Counted from the stretch's first letter, positions 25,784-34,395 are shown. The stretch is DNA of 64,000 bases from Clostridiales bacterium (GCA_018333995.1 JAGXSG010000016.1:62001-126000), one strand, 5' to 3'. The notes: generated by a model from the letters alone, not told the origin. Translations and numbers: made by a program.

Positions 25784-27157
25784 CTAGCGTGCCGCCGCAA
25801 TAGCGCGCGCTGCGACAACACCGCTCGCGCTCGACTGGATGAGTCCTCTCGTCACTCCCGCCCCGTCGCCAATCGCGTACAAACCGGTTATCGAGGTTTG
25901 CAGGTCAGGGCCGACTTCGAGCTTTGAGGAGTAGAACTTGACCTCGATGCCATAGAGTAACGTACCCGGAGCGTTCACGCCGGGCGCGAGCACATCGAGC
26001 GCTTCGAGGAACTCGAGTATGCCGGTCAAATGTCGATAGGGCACAACATTAGAGAGGTCACCCGGGGTCGCGGTTGCCATCGTGGGCATCACGGTCGACT
26101 CGGCGATCCGCTCGGGGGTGGAACGGCGGCCAGCCATGAGATCTCCCAAGCGCTGCACCAAGATGCCCTCTCCGAGCAGATTGGCAAGCCGAGCGATGGA
26201 GCGCCCGTACGTGGTGGGCTCCCTGAACGGATACGTGAACGCTTGACTTACGAGAACCGCGAAGTTGGTGCGGTCCGTCTTGTCATCGGCGTATGAGTGA
26301 CCATTCACAGTGATGACATCACCGTACGATTCTGCGGTCACCTCCCCGTACGGATTCATGCAAAACGTGCGCACCTTGTCACCGAACGAGCGTGACCGAT
26401 ATGTGAGCTTAGCCTCGTAGAGGTGGTCCGTAAGCGGTTCCATGACCGTGGCGGGCACCTCGACCCGCACACCGATGTCGACAGCGTTGTTGGCCCGTCC
26501 GATGCCAAGAAGGGCAGCTTGGCGCGTCAGCCAGTCAGCGCCCTCACGACCCGGCGCGGCGATCACTGCGCCTGCGTGCAGCGTGGTCCCGTCCTCCAGC
26601 TCTACGCCGGTAACGCGACCCTCCTTGGCCACGACGGATTTCGCCGCCGTCTCCGTCAGGATACGCACCCCGTGCTCCAAAAGATTGACCCTGGCCGCAT
26701 CGAGCACCTTGGGCGATCGGTCCGTTCCGAGGTGACGGATGCGCATGGGAGTCAGGTGCATGCCGGCGAGTTCCGCAGCCCGCTCAAGCCGCTTTGCCTC
26801 GTTGGGGTCCGGAGTGTAGACGCGCTTGCTAGCTCCAAATTCGCACCACAAGCCATCGACGTACCCGATGAGAGTATCGAGTTCCTGGGTGCCGATGTAA
26901 TCGCCGAGCCAGCCGCCCACTTCACCAGTGAGCGTGAGCTTTCCGTCAGAAAACGCTCCCGCTCCACCCCAACCCGTCATGATGTCGCAGGTAGGGCAAG
27001 ACACGCACCCCCGCTCACGCGCCGGACACCGGCGCTCTGCAAGATTCTTGCCCTTCTCGACGACGATGATTTCGAACCCGCCGAGACGTGACAGCTCGAG
27101 TGCCGCGAAGATGCCAGCGGGGCCAGCACCTATGACCACCACCCGATCGAGCGCCAT
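25784..27157 (-). CDS. FAD-dependent oxidoreductase (COG2509-like)
   Basis: A 457-residue flavoprotein. The dinucleotide-binding GAGPAG is at residues 10-15, with an acidic strand end VVEKG. Then comes a Cys-rich segment CPARERGCVSCPTC (Cys44, 51, 54, 57), followed by the family signature GWGGAGAFSDGKL, and the C-terminal FAD motif GLYAIGDGAGVTRGL. COG2509 enzymes are uncharacterised dehydrogenases. The four-Cys set could hold an Fe-S cluster or zinc. The ATG at 27157 has GGAGG 8 bases upstream, preferred over an ATG 7 codons earlier. The transporter follows after 13 bases; the pair may oxidise or reduce and move one substrate. Confidence 0.85.
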   Translation of the reverse strand: MALDRVVVIGAGPAGIFAALELSRLGGFEIIVVEKGKNLAERRCPARERGCVSCPTCDIMTGWGGAGAFSDGKLTLTGEVGGWLGDYIGTQELDTLIGYVDGLWCEFGASKRVYTPDPNEAKRLERAAELAGMHLTPMRIRHLGTDRSPKVLDAARVNLLEHGVRILTETAAKSVVAKEGRVTGVELEDGTTLHAGAVIAAPGREGADWLTRQAALLGIGRANNAVDIGVRVEVPATVMEPLTDHLYEAKLTYRSRSFGDKVRTFCMNPYGEVTAESYGDVITVNGHSYADDKTDRTNFAVLVSQAFTYPFREPTTYGRSIARLANLLGEGILVQRLGDLMAGRRSTPERIAESTVMPTMATATPGDLSNVVPYRHLTGILEFLEALDVLAPGVNAPGTLLYGIEVKFYSSKLEVGPDLQTSITGLYAIGDGAGVTRGLIQSSASGVVAARAIAAAR

Positions 27158-27245
27158 CGCCTCGCCCTCCGTCGTCATACGGTCCGCTCAATCGATCGCG
27201 GCAGTCTCGCTCAGCAACCGCTACGAGCCGAACCGCCGGGCACGA

Positions 27246-28619
27246 CTACACGTGATCCGTGTAGTCGATGAACCTGGTGTAGGGCTCGTGGAAGACGAGT
27301 CTGACCGTATCAGTAGGTCCATTACGATGCTTTGCCACGACAATCTCGGCCATGCCTTTCCCCGGCCGATCGTCATCATCGTCTGCACGCGGATCAGTGT
27401 TGCGATCAATGAACATGACCACGTCAGCGTCTTGCTCGATAGCCCCCGACTCCCTAAGGTCCGACAGTTGCGGGCGCTTGTTTGCCCGCTGTTCGACGGC
27501 GCGAGAAAGCTGCGACAGCGCGAGCACGGGAACGTTCAGCTCCTTGGCCAGGATCTTGAGGCCGCGGGATATCTCGGCGATCTCAGTCTGCCGATTCTCC
27601 GACCTGCGATGATTGGGTTGCATGAGTTGGAGGTAGTCAACGATGACGAGTCCGTTCTTCGCGTTACGAAGCTGACGCCTCGCTTTTGCGCGCACTTCCA
27701 GAATCGAGATCGAAGGCGTGTCGTCAACGTAGATCTCAAGCTCGGCAAGGGTGCCCATCGCACGATGGATATTGACCCAATCGTGGTCCTTTATCCGGCC
27801 TGTGCGGACGTCTTGCGAGTTAATCCGCGCCTCAGAACACAAAACGCGCTGAATGAGCTGCTCGGCGCTCATCTCGAGTGAGAACAACGCTACACTCGCC
27901 CCCGCTTTGGCCGCGTTGACTGCGATGTTGAGAGCAAACGCCGTCTTGCCCACTGAGGGGCGCGCTGCCAGGATGATCAGATCTCCCCGGTGCATGCCAG
28001 CCAGCAACTTGTCGAGATCCCTGAAACCGCTTGGCACGCCGGTGATGTGCTCCTTGCGCTCGAACAACTCCTCAAGTTGACTGAACGACCTCTTCAGTAG
28101 ATCTTCGATGTCCCGGAAGTTGTTAGATATCCGCTTGTTGGTCACAGCGAAAATGAGCGCCTCGGCCTCCTGGACGACCTCCTTCATATCGTCAGGCGCC
28201 TCATAGCCAAGCGCGGTGACCTTGCCCGCGGCCGCGATGAGCTCGCGCAGCATCGCCGTTCGCTGGACTATCTCAGCGTAGCGCAGAGCGTTCGCTGCGG
28301 TAGGCACCACGCCGGTGATGTCAAGCAGGTACGCCTTGCCCCCTGCCGCCTCGAGCATCCCTGCGGTCTCAAGCCGGTCAGCAACACTCAGCTGATCGAT
28401 CGGAACCGCCCTCGTGTGCAAGTACTCTACAGCCTCGAAGATACGTTGGTGGGCAGGACGGTAGAAGTCGCGCGCCGAAAGCAGTGAAAGCACCACCTCG
28501 ACCGCCTCGGAAGAGAGAAACGTCGATCCTAAAACCGCCTGCTCAGCCTCTACGTTGTGGGGCGGAATGAGTTTTGAGAACGGCGTCGCGACCGCAAGCG
28601 TGCGAGCTGATTCGCTCAC
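27246..28619 (-). CDS. dnaB: Replicative DNA helicase DnaB
   Basis: A 457-residue hexameric helicase that unwinds DNA at the replication fork. N-terminal helical domain (residues 15-120, PPHNVEAEQAVLGS), linker, then the RecA-like ATPase with Walker A ARPSVGKTAFALN near residue 218, the EMSAEQLIQR region, Walker B GLVIVDYLQLM and QLSRAVEQRANKRP. No intein is inserted. The GTG at 28619 has GAGGAGGG 3-4 bases upstream. It lies in the classical rpsF-ssb-rpsR-rplI-dnaB order, separated from rplI by 247 bases holding a hairpin and DnaA-box-like repeats. Confidence 0.97.
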   Translation of the reverse strand: MSESARTLAVATPFSKLIPPHNVEAEQAVLGSTFLSSEAVEVVLSLLSARDFYRPAHQRIFEAVEYLHTRAVPIDQLSVADRLETAGMLEAAGGKAYLLDITGVVPTAANALRYAEIVQRTAMLRELIAAAGKVTALGYEAPDDMKEVVQEAEALIFAVTNKRISNNFRDIEDLLKRSFSQLEELFERKEHITGVPSGFRDLDKLLAGMHRGDLIILAARPSVGKTAFALNIAVNAAKAGASVALFSLEMSAEQLIQRVLCSEARINSQDVRTGRIKDHDWVNIHRAMGTLAELEIYVDDTPSISILEVRAKARRQLRNAKNGLVIVDYLQLMQPNHRRSENRQTEIAEISRGLKILAKELNVPVLALSQLSRAVEQRANKRPQLSDLRESGAIEQDADVVMFIDRNTDPRADDDDDRPGKGMAEIVVAKHRNGPTDTVRLVFHEPYTRFIDYTDHV

Positions 28620-28713
28620 GTGCCCTCCTCGGAATCTGCTGGCGAAGCGTATTCTTCACCCGGACAATCCGATTCTAACCAACGGTTCTGACATGGGAAG
28701 CGGAGTGCTCAAA

Positions 28714-28773
28714 CCATCCACAGCCGCGCACCGGCGCAACCTGTCGGGACTCGGGTTATCCGCAGAATCCACA
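28714..28773. promoter_or_regulatory. Cluster of DnaA-box-like 9-mers upstream of dnaB
   Basis: CCATCCACA (28714-28722), TTATCCGCA (28756-28764) and GAATCCACA (28765-28773) differ from the TTATCCACA consensus by two, one and two bases; the last two abut. They lie in the gap between rplI and dnaB. This could be DnaA control of dnaB, or chance in GC-rich sequence. Confidence 0.3.
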
Positions 28774-28797
28774 GATGTCCGATCACTTTCCCAGCGC

Positions 28798-28836
28798 ACG
28801 ACGGGACGCCTCTGCGCGCGGAGGACGTCCCGTCGT
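28798..28836 (-). terminator. Strong hairpin between rplI and dnaB
   Basis: ACGACGGGACG (28798-28808) is complementary to 28826-28836, and an inner CCTC/GAGG adds 4 bp. It lies 31 bases beyond the rplI stop on the minus strand. There is no T-tract. It may attenuate read-through from the ribosomal genes into dnaB. Confidence 0.55.
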
Positions 28837-28866
28837 GTCTGGTGCGTTACAGTGGCCGGAAGCCGT

Positions 28867-29460
28867 TCAGGTTCCGCTCTCCTCGCCGGAATCAGTGATT
28901 CCAGCAGAATCCGTCTCGGCTTCGGCCACCTCGGCGTCACTGGCTTCAATCGGCGCTTCGCTCACGGCCTCCTCGGCAGGAGGCTCAGCTATACGCTTCT
29001 GAGCGACCGGTGCGCCCTCGGCGATGACCTCAACAAGCACTTCGGCCTTTACGTCACGGTAGATCTGAACCGTGACCGTATAGGTGCCGAGCTGCTTGAT
29101 GTGGCCGTGCACGTCCATTTTGCGCCGGTCGACTTTCGTCGCGAGTTGCCCGGTAATCGCATCTTCAATCATCTGCGTCGTGATGGAACCGAACAACCGG
29201 CCCTCCTCACCCGCCTTCGCCTCGATTGTGACCTTCTTTGCGTCGAGAGCCGCGGCGACCGAGCGGGCCTCCGCGAAACGCGACTCTTCCCGCGCGAGGA
29301 TGTTGCCCTTGCGCGCGGCAAGCTGCTTGAGATTGCCGGGGGTCGCCTCGATAGCGAGCTTACGAGGCAGCAGGTAGTTGACAGCGTAGCCACGGGCGAC
29401 ATCGACGACGTCACCCTCGCCACCTTTCCCCTTGATCTCTTGCGTCAGGATGACCTTCAT
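28867..29460 (-). CDS. rplI: 50S ribosomal protein bL9 with acidic C-terminal extension
   Basis: A 197-residue bL9. The N-terminal rRNA-binding domain starts MKVILTQEIKGKGGEGDVVDV and keeps GYAVNYLLPRKLA; a long helix follows and then the C-terminal domain (RLFGSITTQMIEDAI, DRRKMDVHGHIKQLGTY). Standard bL9 is about 150 residues, so this one has about 47 extra residues rich in Glu, Ala and Asp after residue 150. AAGGAG lies 6 bases before the ATG at 29460. It is in the rpsF-ssb-rpsR-(DUF2232)-rplI operon, 57 bases after the membrane gene. Confidence 0.96.
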   Translation of the reverse strand: MKVILTQEIKGKGGEGDVVDVARGYAVNYLLPRKLAIEATPGNLKQLAARKGNILAREESRFAEARSVAAALDAKKVTIEAKAGEEGRLFGSITTQMIEDAITGQLATKVDRRKMDVHGHIKQLGTYTVTVQIYRDVKAEVLVEVIAEGAPVAQKRIAEPPAEEAVSEAPIEASDAEVAEAETDSAGITDSGEESGT

Positions 29461-29517
29461 CACGTACTCCTTCTCTGTTTCCAGCGCGAATGCGCCAGAC
29501 GGCACATTCTGTCCACA

Positions 29518-30477
29518 CTACTCCGGATCTTGTCGTTCCCTGGCTCCGTCATCCGGTGCGTCTTCCCTAGGCAGCTTGCGAAAGTTCGCGAACAGGTCGA
29601 CTAGTCCCAGCATGCTCACAACAGGAATGAGCGCCTCGACAACCACTAGTAGACCGAGGCCGCTGACACGCCCGAACCGTCCCACACCTATCCGGCGGTA
29701 GAGGGCGGCAGCAACCCCCAGCCCCTGCGCCAGGAGCGGGAGTCTTACCATGATGAGCAGGTTCAGGCCGGCGGCAAACGTCCAGTTTGCCGCATCACCC
29801 GTCACCCTGTTCGCCGCGAGCAGCATCAGGCCCGCAATGAACGCCCATAGCACGTGGGGGCTCACGTCGAGTTCCGCCAAGCCCGGAAGGCGCTTCACTT
29901 CCGCCCCCGCTCGCGCGGCCGCCCAGCCCGCTGTCATGACAGCCGCGGTGGCCGTGAGGATGGCTGCGGTGAAATAGTCCGCTGGCCAGAGCGCCACAAG
30001 GAGTTCCACAAGCTCAGGTCTGCCTAGACCGAACACGCCCTCCACATCTACCATCACGTTCCCGGCGGTAAGCGCGAGCGCGTCGTTCACGATCTCGGTG
30101 CGCAGGAGAAGCAGTGTCGTCCCAGCCTGCCACGCGCGCGCGATATCCGCCGCGAGGGCGGCGACTCCAACAACTAGCGTCAATCCCGCGACCATCCCAA
30201 GCGCGGAGCGCACCTTCATCTGCGCGATCGCAAAATACAGCGCCGCGAACACAGGTGCGAGCATGACGGCATAGACCGGGGCGGCGAACGCTCCGGTGGC
30301 GACCGCAAGTCCGGCGGCAATCGCCGCCGACCTGTTGCGCCCGGTCCAGAGCAGTCCCGCCAGTCCCGCAGCCGCCAACGGCACCCCCACGAACGCGAAC
30401 ACCGGCGCGACAACCCCGCCTATCGCTACGGTCGCGATAAGCATCACCGTGTCACGCGTGTGCACGGTCGAGGTCAC
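29518..30477 (-). CDS. DUF2232 (YybS-like) membrane protein
   Basis: A 319-residue polytopic membrane protein with about eight hydrophobic segments and a short charged C-terminal tail. Between rpsR and rplI many Gram-positive bacteria have a DUF2232/YybS membrane gene of this size, and the ARAGAEVKRLPGLAELDVSPHVLWAFIAGL segment fits that family. The function is unknown. The start is placed at the GTG at 30477, with GAGGA 9 bases upstream and only 13 bases after the rpsR stop; the longer frame overlaps rpsR. Confidence 0.75.
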   Translation of the reverse strand: MTSTVHTRDTVMLIATVAIGGVVAPVFAFVGVPLAAAGLAGLLWTGRNRSAAIAAGLAVATGAFAAPVYAVMLAPVFAALYFAIAQMKVRSALGMVAGLTLVVGVAALAADIARAWQAGTTLLLLRTEIVNDALALTAGNVMVDVEGVFGLGRPELVELLVALWPADYFTAAILTATAAVMTAGWAAARAGAEVKRLPGLAELDVSPHVLWAFIAGLMLLAANRVTGDAANWTFAAGLNLLIMVRLPLLAQGLGVAAALYRRIGVGRFGRVSGLGLLVVVEALIPVVSMLGLVDLFANFRKLPREDAPDDGARERQDPE

Positions 30478-30490
30478 AGTGCGATCCTCT

Positions 30491-30760
30491 TCACCGACCG
30501 CGCCGCCCGTCAATTTTGCCACTGATGACCGGCACGGCATATGGAACGAGCGCCATCTCGCGAGCGCGCTTGACCGCCATGGACAGCTGGTGCTGGTGTT
30601 GGGCGCAGTTCCCTGTGACACGCCGCGGCTTGATCTTGCCGCGATCAGTCATGAACTTGCGCAACATCTGGACGTCTTTGTAATCGATGTACCCGGTCTT
30701 GTCTTTGCAGAACGCGCAGTACTTGCGCCGCGGTCTGCGTGCGTAATCGGACACTCTCAT
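30491..30760 (-). CDS. rpsR: 30S ribosomal protein bS18
   Basis: An 89-residue bS18. The N terminus has [16 protein letters not shown], where the two Cys are part of a possible zinc-binding form, followed by [35 protein letters not shown], the core rRNA-binding and bS6-contact sequence. AAAGGAGG lies 3-4 bases before the ATG at 30760. It follows ssb by 89 bases in the operon. Confidence 0.97.
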   Translation of the reverse strand: MRVSDYARRPRRKYCAFCKDKTGYIDYKDVQMLRKFMTDRGKIKPRRVTGNCAQHQHQLSMAVKRAREMALVPYAVPVISGKIDGRRGR

Positions 30761-30849
30761 GTCCTCCTTTCGCTCCTTCAGGAGCGGAGTGGTCACTTCC
30801 GTGCGGGCGTCCGGGCGGGAGGGGTCCGGCCCAGTACGCCTCAGGTGCG

Positions 30850-31263
30850 TTAGAACGGAATCTCGTCGTCTGAGGGCAGATCCGGCGCTGGGCCGGCATC
30901 GTACGCCTGCCTTGAACCAGCGGAGGCGGAGTCTCTCGACGACATGAACTCCAGGTCGTCGACTGCTACCTCGACCTTCGAGCGTTTCTCTCCCTGCTGA
31001 TTCTCCCAGCTGCGATAGCGAAGCTTTCCTTCGATCGCCACCTTTGTCCCTTTGGCCAAATACTTCGCTACAGCCTCGGCCCTAGAACCGAACATCACGC
31101 AGTCGATGAAGTTGGGATAGTCCTCCCACTCGCCCGTCTGCTGATTCTTGCGCCTGTCGTTCACGGCCACGCCCAGGTTCAACACGGCCATCCCTCCAGG
31201 TGTCGAACGCAACTCTGGGTCGCGAGTGAGGTTCCCGCTAATGACGACCCTATTGATGCTCAT
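30850..31263 (-). CDS. ssb: Single-stranded DNA-binding protein
   Basis: A 137-residue SSB. The OB fold spans residues 1-110 ([58 protein letters not shown]-like), then a Ser/Ala/Gly-rich tail that ends in the acidic tip DDEIPF used to bind partner proteins. It lies between rpsF and rpsR as in most bacteria, 62 bases after rpsF. Confidence 0.97.
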   Translation of the reverse strand: MSINRVVISGNLTRDPELRSTPGGMAVLNLGVAVNDRRKNQQTGEWEDYPNFIDCVMFGSRAEAVAKYLAKGTKVAIEGKLRYRSWENQQGEKRSKVEVAVDDLEFMSSRDSASAGSRQAYDAGPAPDLPSDDEIPF

Positions 31264-31325
31264 CGCTTACCACCACCTGATCTCTCGAAACGGATGCCTT
31301 GTCCGGCGCTCCGGGCACGCTGAAG

Positions 31326-31619
31326 CTACTCGCGATCTTCGCGTCGGAGGATCATGTACCGGAGTACCGGGTCGGTGATGTGCAGCACGCGATCGATCTC
31401 AGCGATCGCGGCGGGGGACGTGTGAAAGTCGATGAGCACATAGTCACCCTCCGCGTTGTCGTCAACCTCGAACGCGAGACGGCGCTTGCCCCATAGATCG
31501 ACGTTGTCGACGACCCCGCCGTCGGCGGTGACGAGACCCTGCGCCTTCTCGACGACCCCCTCACGGGCGTCGTCCTCGAGACGCGGATCCAGCAAAAGCA
31601 GCATTTCGTAAGCCTTCAT
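31326..31619 (-). CDS. rpsF: 30S ribosomal protein bS6
   Basis: A 97-residue bS6 with the family's MKAYEMLLLLDPRL start, WGKRRLAFEVDDNAEGDYVLIDF centre and a VLRYMILRRED end. It binds bS18 and 16S rRNA and is the first gene of the operon. GAGGAGG lies 7 bases before the ATG at 31619. A CCCGGG hairpin in its leader sits where the bS6:bS18 autoregulatory RNA is usually found. Confidence 0.97.
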   Translation of the reverse strand: MKAYEMLLLLDPRLEDDAREGVVEKAQGLVTADGGVVDNVDLWGKRRLAFEVDDNAEGDYVLIDFHTSPAAIAEIDRVLHITDPVLRYMILRREDRE

Positions 31620-31645
31620 TAATTCACCTCCTCTGGGCTAGTGGC

Positions 31646-31673
31646 CCCGGGACTATGAAGGCAACGGCCCGGG
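31646..31673 (-). promoter_or_regulatory. rpsF leader hairpin, candidate bS6:bS18 autoregulatory site
   Basis: Two CCCGGG copies (31646-31651 and 31668-31673) pair in the transcript, extended by a G-C and a U-G pair to 8 bp, and the strand after the first arm begins CCG as in the bulge of known bS6:bS18-binding leaders. It lies 27 bases before the rpsF start. By position and the CCG it is a plausible autoregulatory RNA; the structure was not computed. Confidence 0.35.
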
Positions 31674-31699
31674 ACAGGAAATGAAGCTCTGGCAGTGTA

Positions 31700-32779
31700 T
31701 CATCGGACCACCACTGCCGCAACATCCTCAGGTGCGACGTCGTTTGCGCTGCGTGCAGCAGCGCCACCACGCCAGATCGGCCACAGCATTCCGAGACCAA
31801 GCGCGAGCCCGAACGCCGTGAGAAGCCCGCGCCGGACGAGTGCGCTAACAGCATTGGGAGCCGCAGAGTCCGATCCGTCGGCTGATTTGGTCCGGTACGC
31901 GGGGACAGACGCACTCGCCGGGACTCGCGTCGCCACCCCCGGCACCGGCGGGATCGGTTTATCTGCCACAGCCAGGTGGTTCGCACGCGCGCCAATGTGG
32001 ACCTGCGGCACTCCGGAGTTTGAAGGCGTCGCAGGGCGAACAACCGGAGCGGCCGGTGCCGCCTCTGGAGCCACGTGCGGGACAATCGTGCCGCTCACGG
32101 TGTGTGGGCCCTCCACGATACGCGTGTCCGGGATGAAGGCGCCCCCAGCCGCTCCGGATGACACAGCGGCCGGTGCGGTGATTTGGGCACCCGAAGGAGA
32201 TTGCGCCGAGTGGGGCGTCGAAGCGGGGGCAGGGACCGTCTCGGCGGCGCGTTCTGGAGCCGTGACGGGCTCTGGGCTTGATGGCGTCTGCGCAACCGGC
32301 GAAGCAAGATACTTCATCGGGTCCACATAAAGATCGCCGATCCGCGCCCCGACGTGAAGGTGCGCGACAGGCGTCGAGCGATCGCCCGTCGCGGCCAGCA
32401 TTCCAAGCATGCCCCCAGTCTCCACACGGTTGCCGGTCTTGACCGAGACCTCCGCGAGCGGCAGATAGGTGAGCCGGAATCCTTCTGACTCGATAGTGAC
32501 CGCGAGCATGGTCGCCCCTTCGCCGGCTGGAATCCGGCCAGCAAACGTCACCGTACCCGCGCGTGCGGCATAAATACTCGCTCCCGCAGGAGCTGCGAGG
32601 TCGATACCGCGGTGCGTGAGCGCCTGACCGCTCTCGCTTTGGTACGAGGCGCCGAAGCCGAGCAGCACCTCCGCTGGCCCCTCGAGTGGCCATCCCTCAG
32701 AGACCTGAGCGGCCATCGCGGGAGCAGCCACCCACGCGCATGACACAAGCACCATCAGTAAGACAACGAACCGCTTCAC
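31700..32779 (-). CDS. Exported M23 family metallopeptidase with C-terminal membrane anchor
   Basis: A 359-residue exported zinc peptidase, probably a peptidoglycan endopeptidase. Signal peptide at residues 1-23 (VVLLMVLVSCAWVAAPAMA). The LytM/M23 domain follows at once: the zinc ligands are His56 and Asp60 in THRGIDLA and His142 in AHLHVG (with His140 as the second catalytic His), so it appears active. Residues about 160-310 are a Pro/Ala-rich linker with T/V/P composition that spans the wall, and a hydrophobic helix near 330 anchors the C terminus. The GTG at 32779 has GGGAGG 6 bases upstream. Confidence 0.88.
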   Translation of the reverse strand: MKRFVVLLMVLVSCAWVAAPAMAAQVSEGWPLEGPAEVLLGFGASYQSESGQALTHRGIDLAAPAGASIYAARAGTVTFAGRIPAGEGATMLAVTIESEGFRLTYLPLAEVSVKTGNRVETGGMLGMLAATGDRSTPVAHLHVGARIGDLYVDPMKYLASPVAQTPSSPEPVTAPERAAETVPAPASTPHSAQSPSGAQITAPAAVSSGAAGGAFIPDTRIVEGPHTVSGTIVPHVAPEAAPAAPVVRPATPSNSGVPQVHIGARANHLAVADKPIPPVPGVATRVPASASVPAYRTKSADGSDSAAPNAVSALVRRGLLTAFGLALGLGMLWPIWRGGAAARSANDVAPEDVAAVVVR

Positions 32780-32936
32780 GGCGCACCTCCCTAGCGTTGC
32801 CGCGCAGGAGGTGGGGATGCGGCATGTCGGGCGAATCGAACATGTGTTCGTGTTCAGGATAGCGCCCTGGCCCGCCCGGCGCAAGCCCCCCGCCAAAATA
32901 AGACGACCGCGCATGGGACGGCCGTCGTTGATCGCG

Positions 32937-33012
32937 TGGAGCGGGCAACGGGTCTCGAACCCGCGACCTACAGCTTGGGAAGCTGTCGCTCTACCAACTG
33001 AGCTATGCCCGC
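32937..33012 (-). tRNA. tRNA-Gly(CCC)
   Basis: A complete 76-nt cloverleaf on the minus strand. The acceptor stem GCGGGCA pairs with TGCCCGC, the D arm is GCTC...GAGC, the anticodon stem ACAGC/GCTGT holds loop TTCCCAA with anticodon CCC, and the T arm is GCGGG-TTCGAAC-CCGTT-type. The CCA tail is encoded. It reads GGG glycine codons. Confidence 0.95.
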
Positions 33013-33078
33013 GCTGAAACGTGTCGCATTGTACGTCAGCGCCGAGCCAAGCGGCAAACGCCGCTCATCCAAGCCGGA

Positions 33079-33747
33079 CTACTTCCCCGTTAGCACCCGC
33101 TTGAGCTCCCGTTCCCGCTCAACCGCGGTGAACGCTATGATCGTGTCGCCTGGCTGCAGTTCCGTGTCGCCGCGAACTGTCACCACCTCATCCTCGCCGC
33201 GTACTATTGCAACGAGAACGCACTCTGCTGGCAGGTTCAAATCGGCGATCCGCTTTCCGCATACGACACACTGGTCGGTTGGCAACTCGATCTCGACGAT
33301 CGCCATGTTGCCCTTACGCAGCGCGATAAGCGTGCGGATATCGCCGACCGTCGCCTCCTCCTCAATCATGCGAGAGATAATTGTGGTCGAGGAAATTGCC
33401 TCGATCCCAAGCTTGTTGAAGATGTGCTCGTTTTTTGGGTTGTTGACTCGGGCGATCGCGCGCGGCACAGCAAATGCGACCTTCGCGAGCTGACAAGCGA
33501 CCAAGTTGTCGTCGTCGTCGCCTGTGGACGCGACGAAGACATCGGCGCGCCCGGTTCCAGCATCCTCCTGAAACAACGAATCGCAACCGTCGCCGTGGAT
33601 TATGAGCGCGTGTCTGGGAAGCTCCGCGACAAGCCGCTCGACGATCTCGGCTCGCTTCTCGATGATCGCCACATCGTGGCCAGCGTTAAGCATTGTCCGG
33701 GCAAGGTAGGCAGCGACCTTTCCGCCACCGTTGATGACGATGTACAT
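33079..33747 (-). CDS. TrkA-type K+ transport regulatory protein (NAD-binding), second of pair
   Basis: A 222-residue cytosolic protein of the TrkA/KtrA family, which binds NAD(H) or nucleotides and gates K+ transporters at the membrane. The N-terminal Rossmann motif is GGGKVAAYLA with an acid (IEKR) at the end of strand 2. A TrkA-C domain occupies the C terminus (VTVRGDTELQPGDTIIAF). The CVVCGKRIADLNLP segment holds a Cys pair. It starts 3 bases after the first TrkA-type gene, so the two are one operon. No TrkH/KtrB pore gene is present. Confidence 0.9.
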   Translation of the reverse strand: MYIVINGGGKVAAYLARTMLNAGHDVAIIEKRAEIVERLVAELPRHALIIHGDGCDSLFQEDAGTGRADVFVASTGDDDDNLVACQLAKVAFAVPRAIARVNNPKNEHIFNKLGIEAISSTTIISRMIEEEATVGDIRTLIALRKGNMAIVEIELPTDQCVVCGKRIADLNLPAECVLVAIVRGEDEVVTVRGDTELQPGDTIIAFTAVERERELKRVLTGK

Positions 33748-33750
33748 CGA

Positions 33751-34395
33751 TCACTCCTCGGCCATGTATCGCTCGACCTTGGCGTAGACCTCATCCTTCA
33801 CGGCCGCCACGATGATGTCGCCCTCGTGAAGGATAGCCTCGGGCTCGGGCACGAACATCTCGTCGCCACGCGCGACCGCGGAGATGCGGAAACGTCGCAC
33901 GATCTCAACTTCTTCGACACGCTTGCCCTCGACCTCGCCGGACGCCTTGAACTGGACGAGTTCAACGTCGCCGAGTTGCGTGACGTGGTGACCGTGCCCA
34001 GAGCGCATCTTATCGAGGAGCGTCTCGGCGACGAGCGTGGTGCCACACACGTAGTCGAGACCGAGCTGTTGATACGTGCGCTCCCGCATCGGGTTGTAGA
34101 GCCGAGCAACCACGTGAGGCACGCCGAATATCTTGCGAGCGACTTCGGCGGCCATGAGATTGGTGTTGTCGAGGTTGGTCACCGCCGCGAACGCGTCGGC
34201 TGCGCGAATGCCCGCTTCCTCTAAGACCTCTTCATCGAAGCCGAGCCCCTTGATCGTGACCCCGTTAAACGCCGTACCGAGCCTCTTGAACGCCTCCGCA
34301 TCACGGTCGATGACGACAACGTTGTGCCCTTCGACGGAAAGCAGGGTGCCGAGTTGGGAGCCTACGCGTCCACATCCGACGACGACCACGTTCAT
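33751..34395 (-). CDS. TrkA-type K+ transport regulatory protein, first of pair
   Basis: A 214-residue Rossmann-fold TrkA-N protein with GCGRVGSQL at residues 7-15, an acid at strand 2 (VVIDRD) and a C-terminal TrkA-C-type domain (EGDIIVAAVKDEV). It differs clearly in sequence from its neighbour, so the pair are not a recent copy. Together they may form a heteromeric ring on a Trk/Ktr channel encoded elsewhere. Confidence 0.9.
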   Translation of the reverse strand: MNVVVVGCGRVGSQLGTLLSVEGHNVVVIDRDAEAFKRLGTAFNGVTIKGLGFDEEVLEEAGIRAADAFAAVTNLDNTNLMAAEVARKIFGVPHVVARLYNPMRERTYQQLGLDYVCGTTLVAETLLDKMRSGHGHHVTQLGDVELVQFKASGEVEGKRVEEVEIVRRFRISAVARGDEMFVPEPEAILHEGDIIVAAVKDEVYAKVERYMAEE

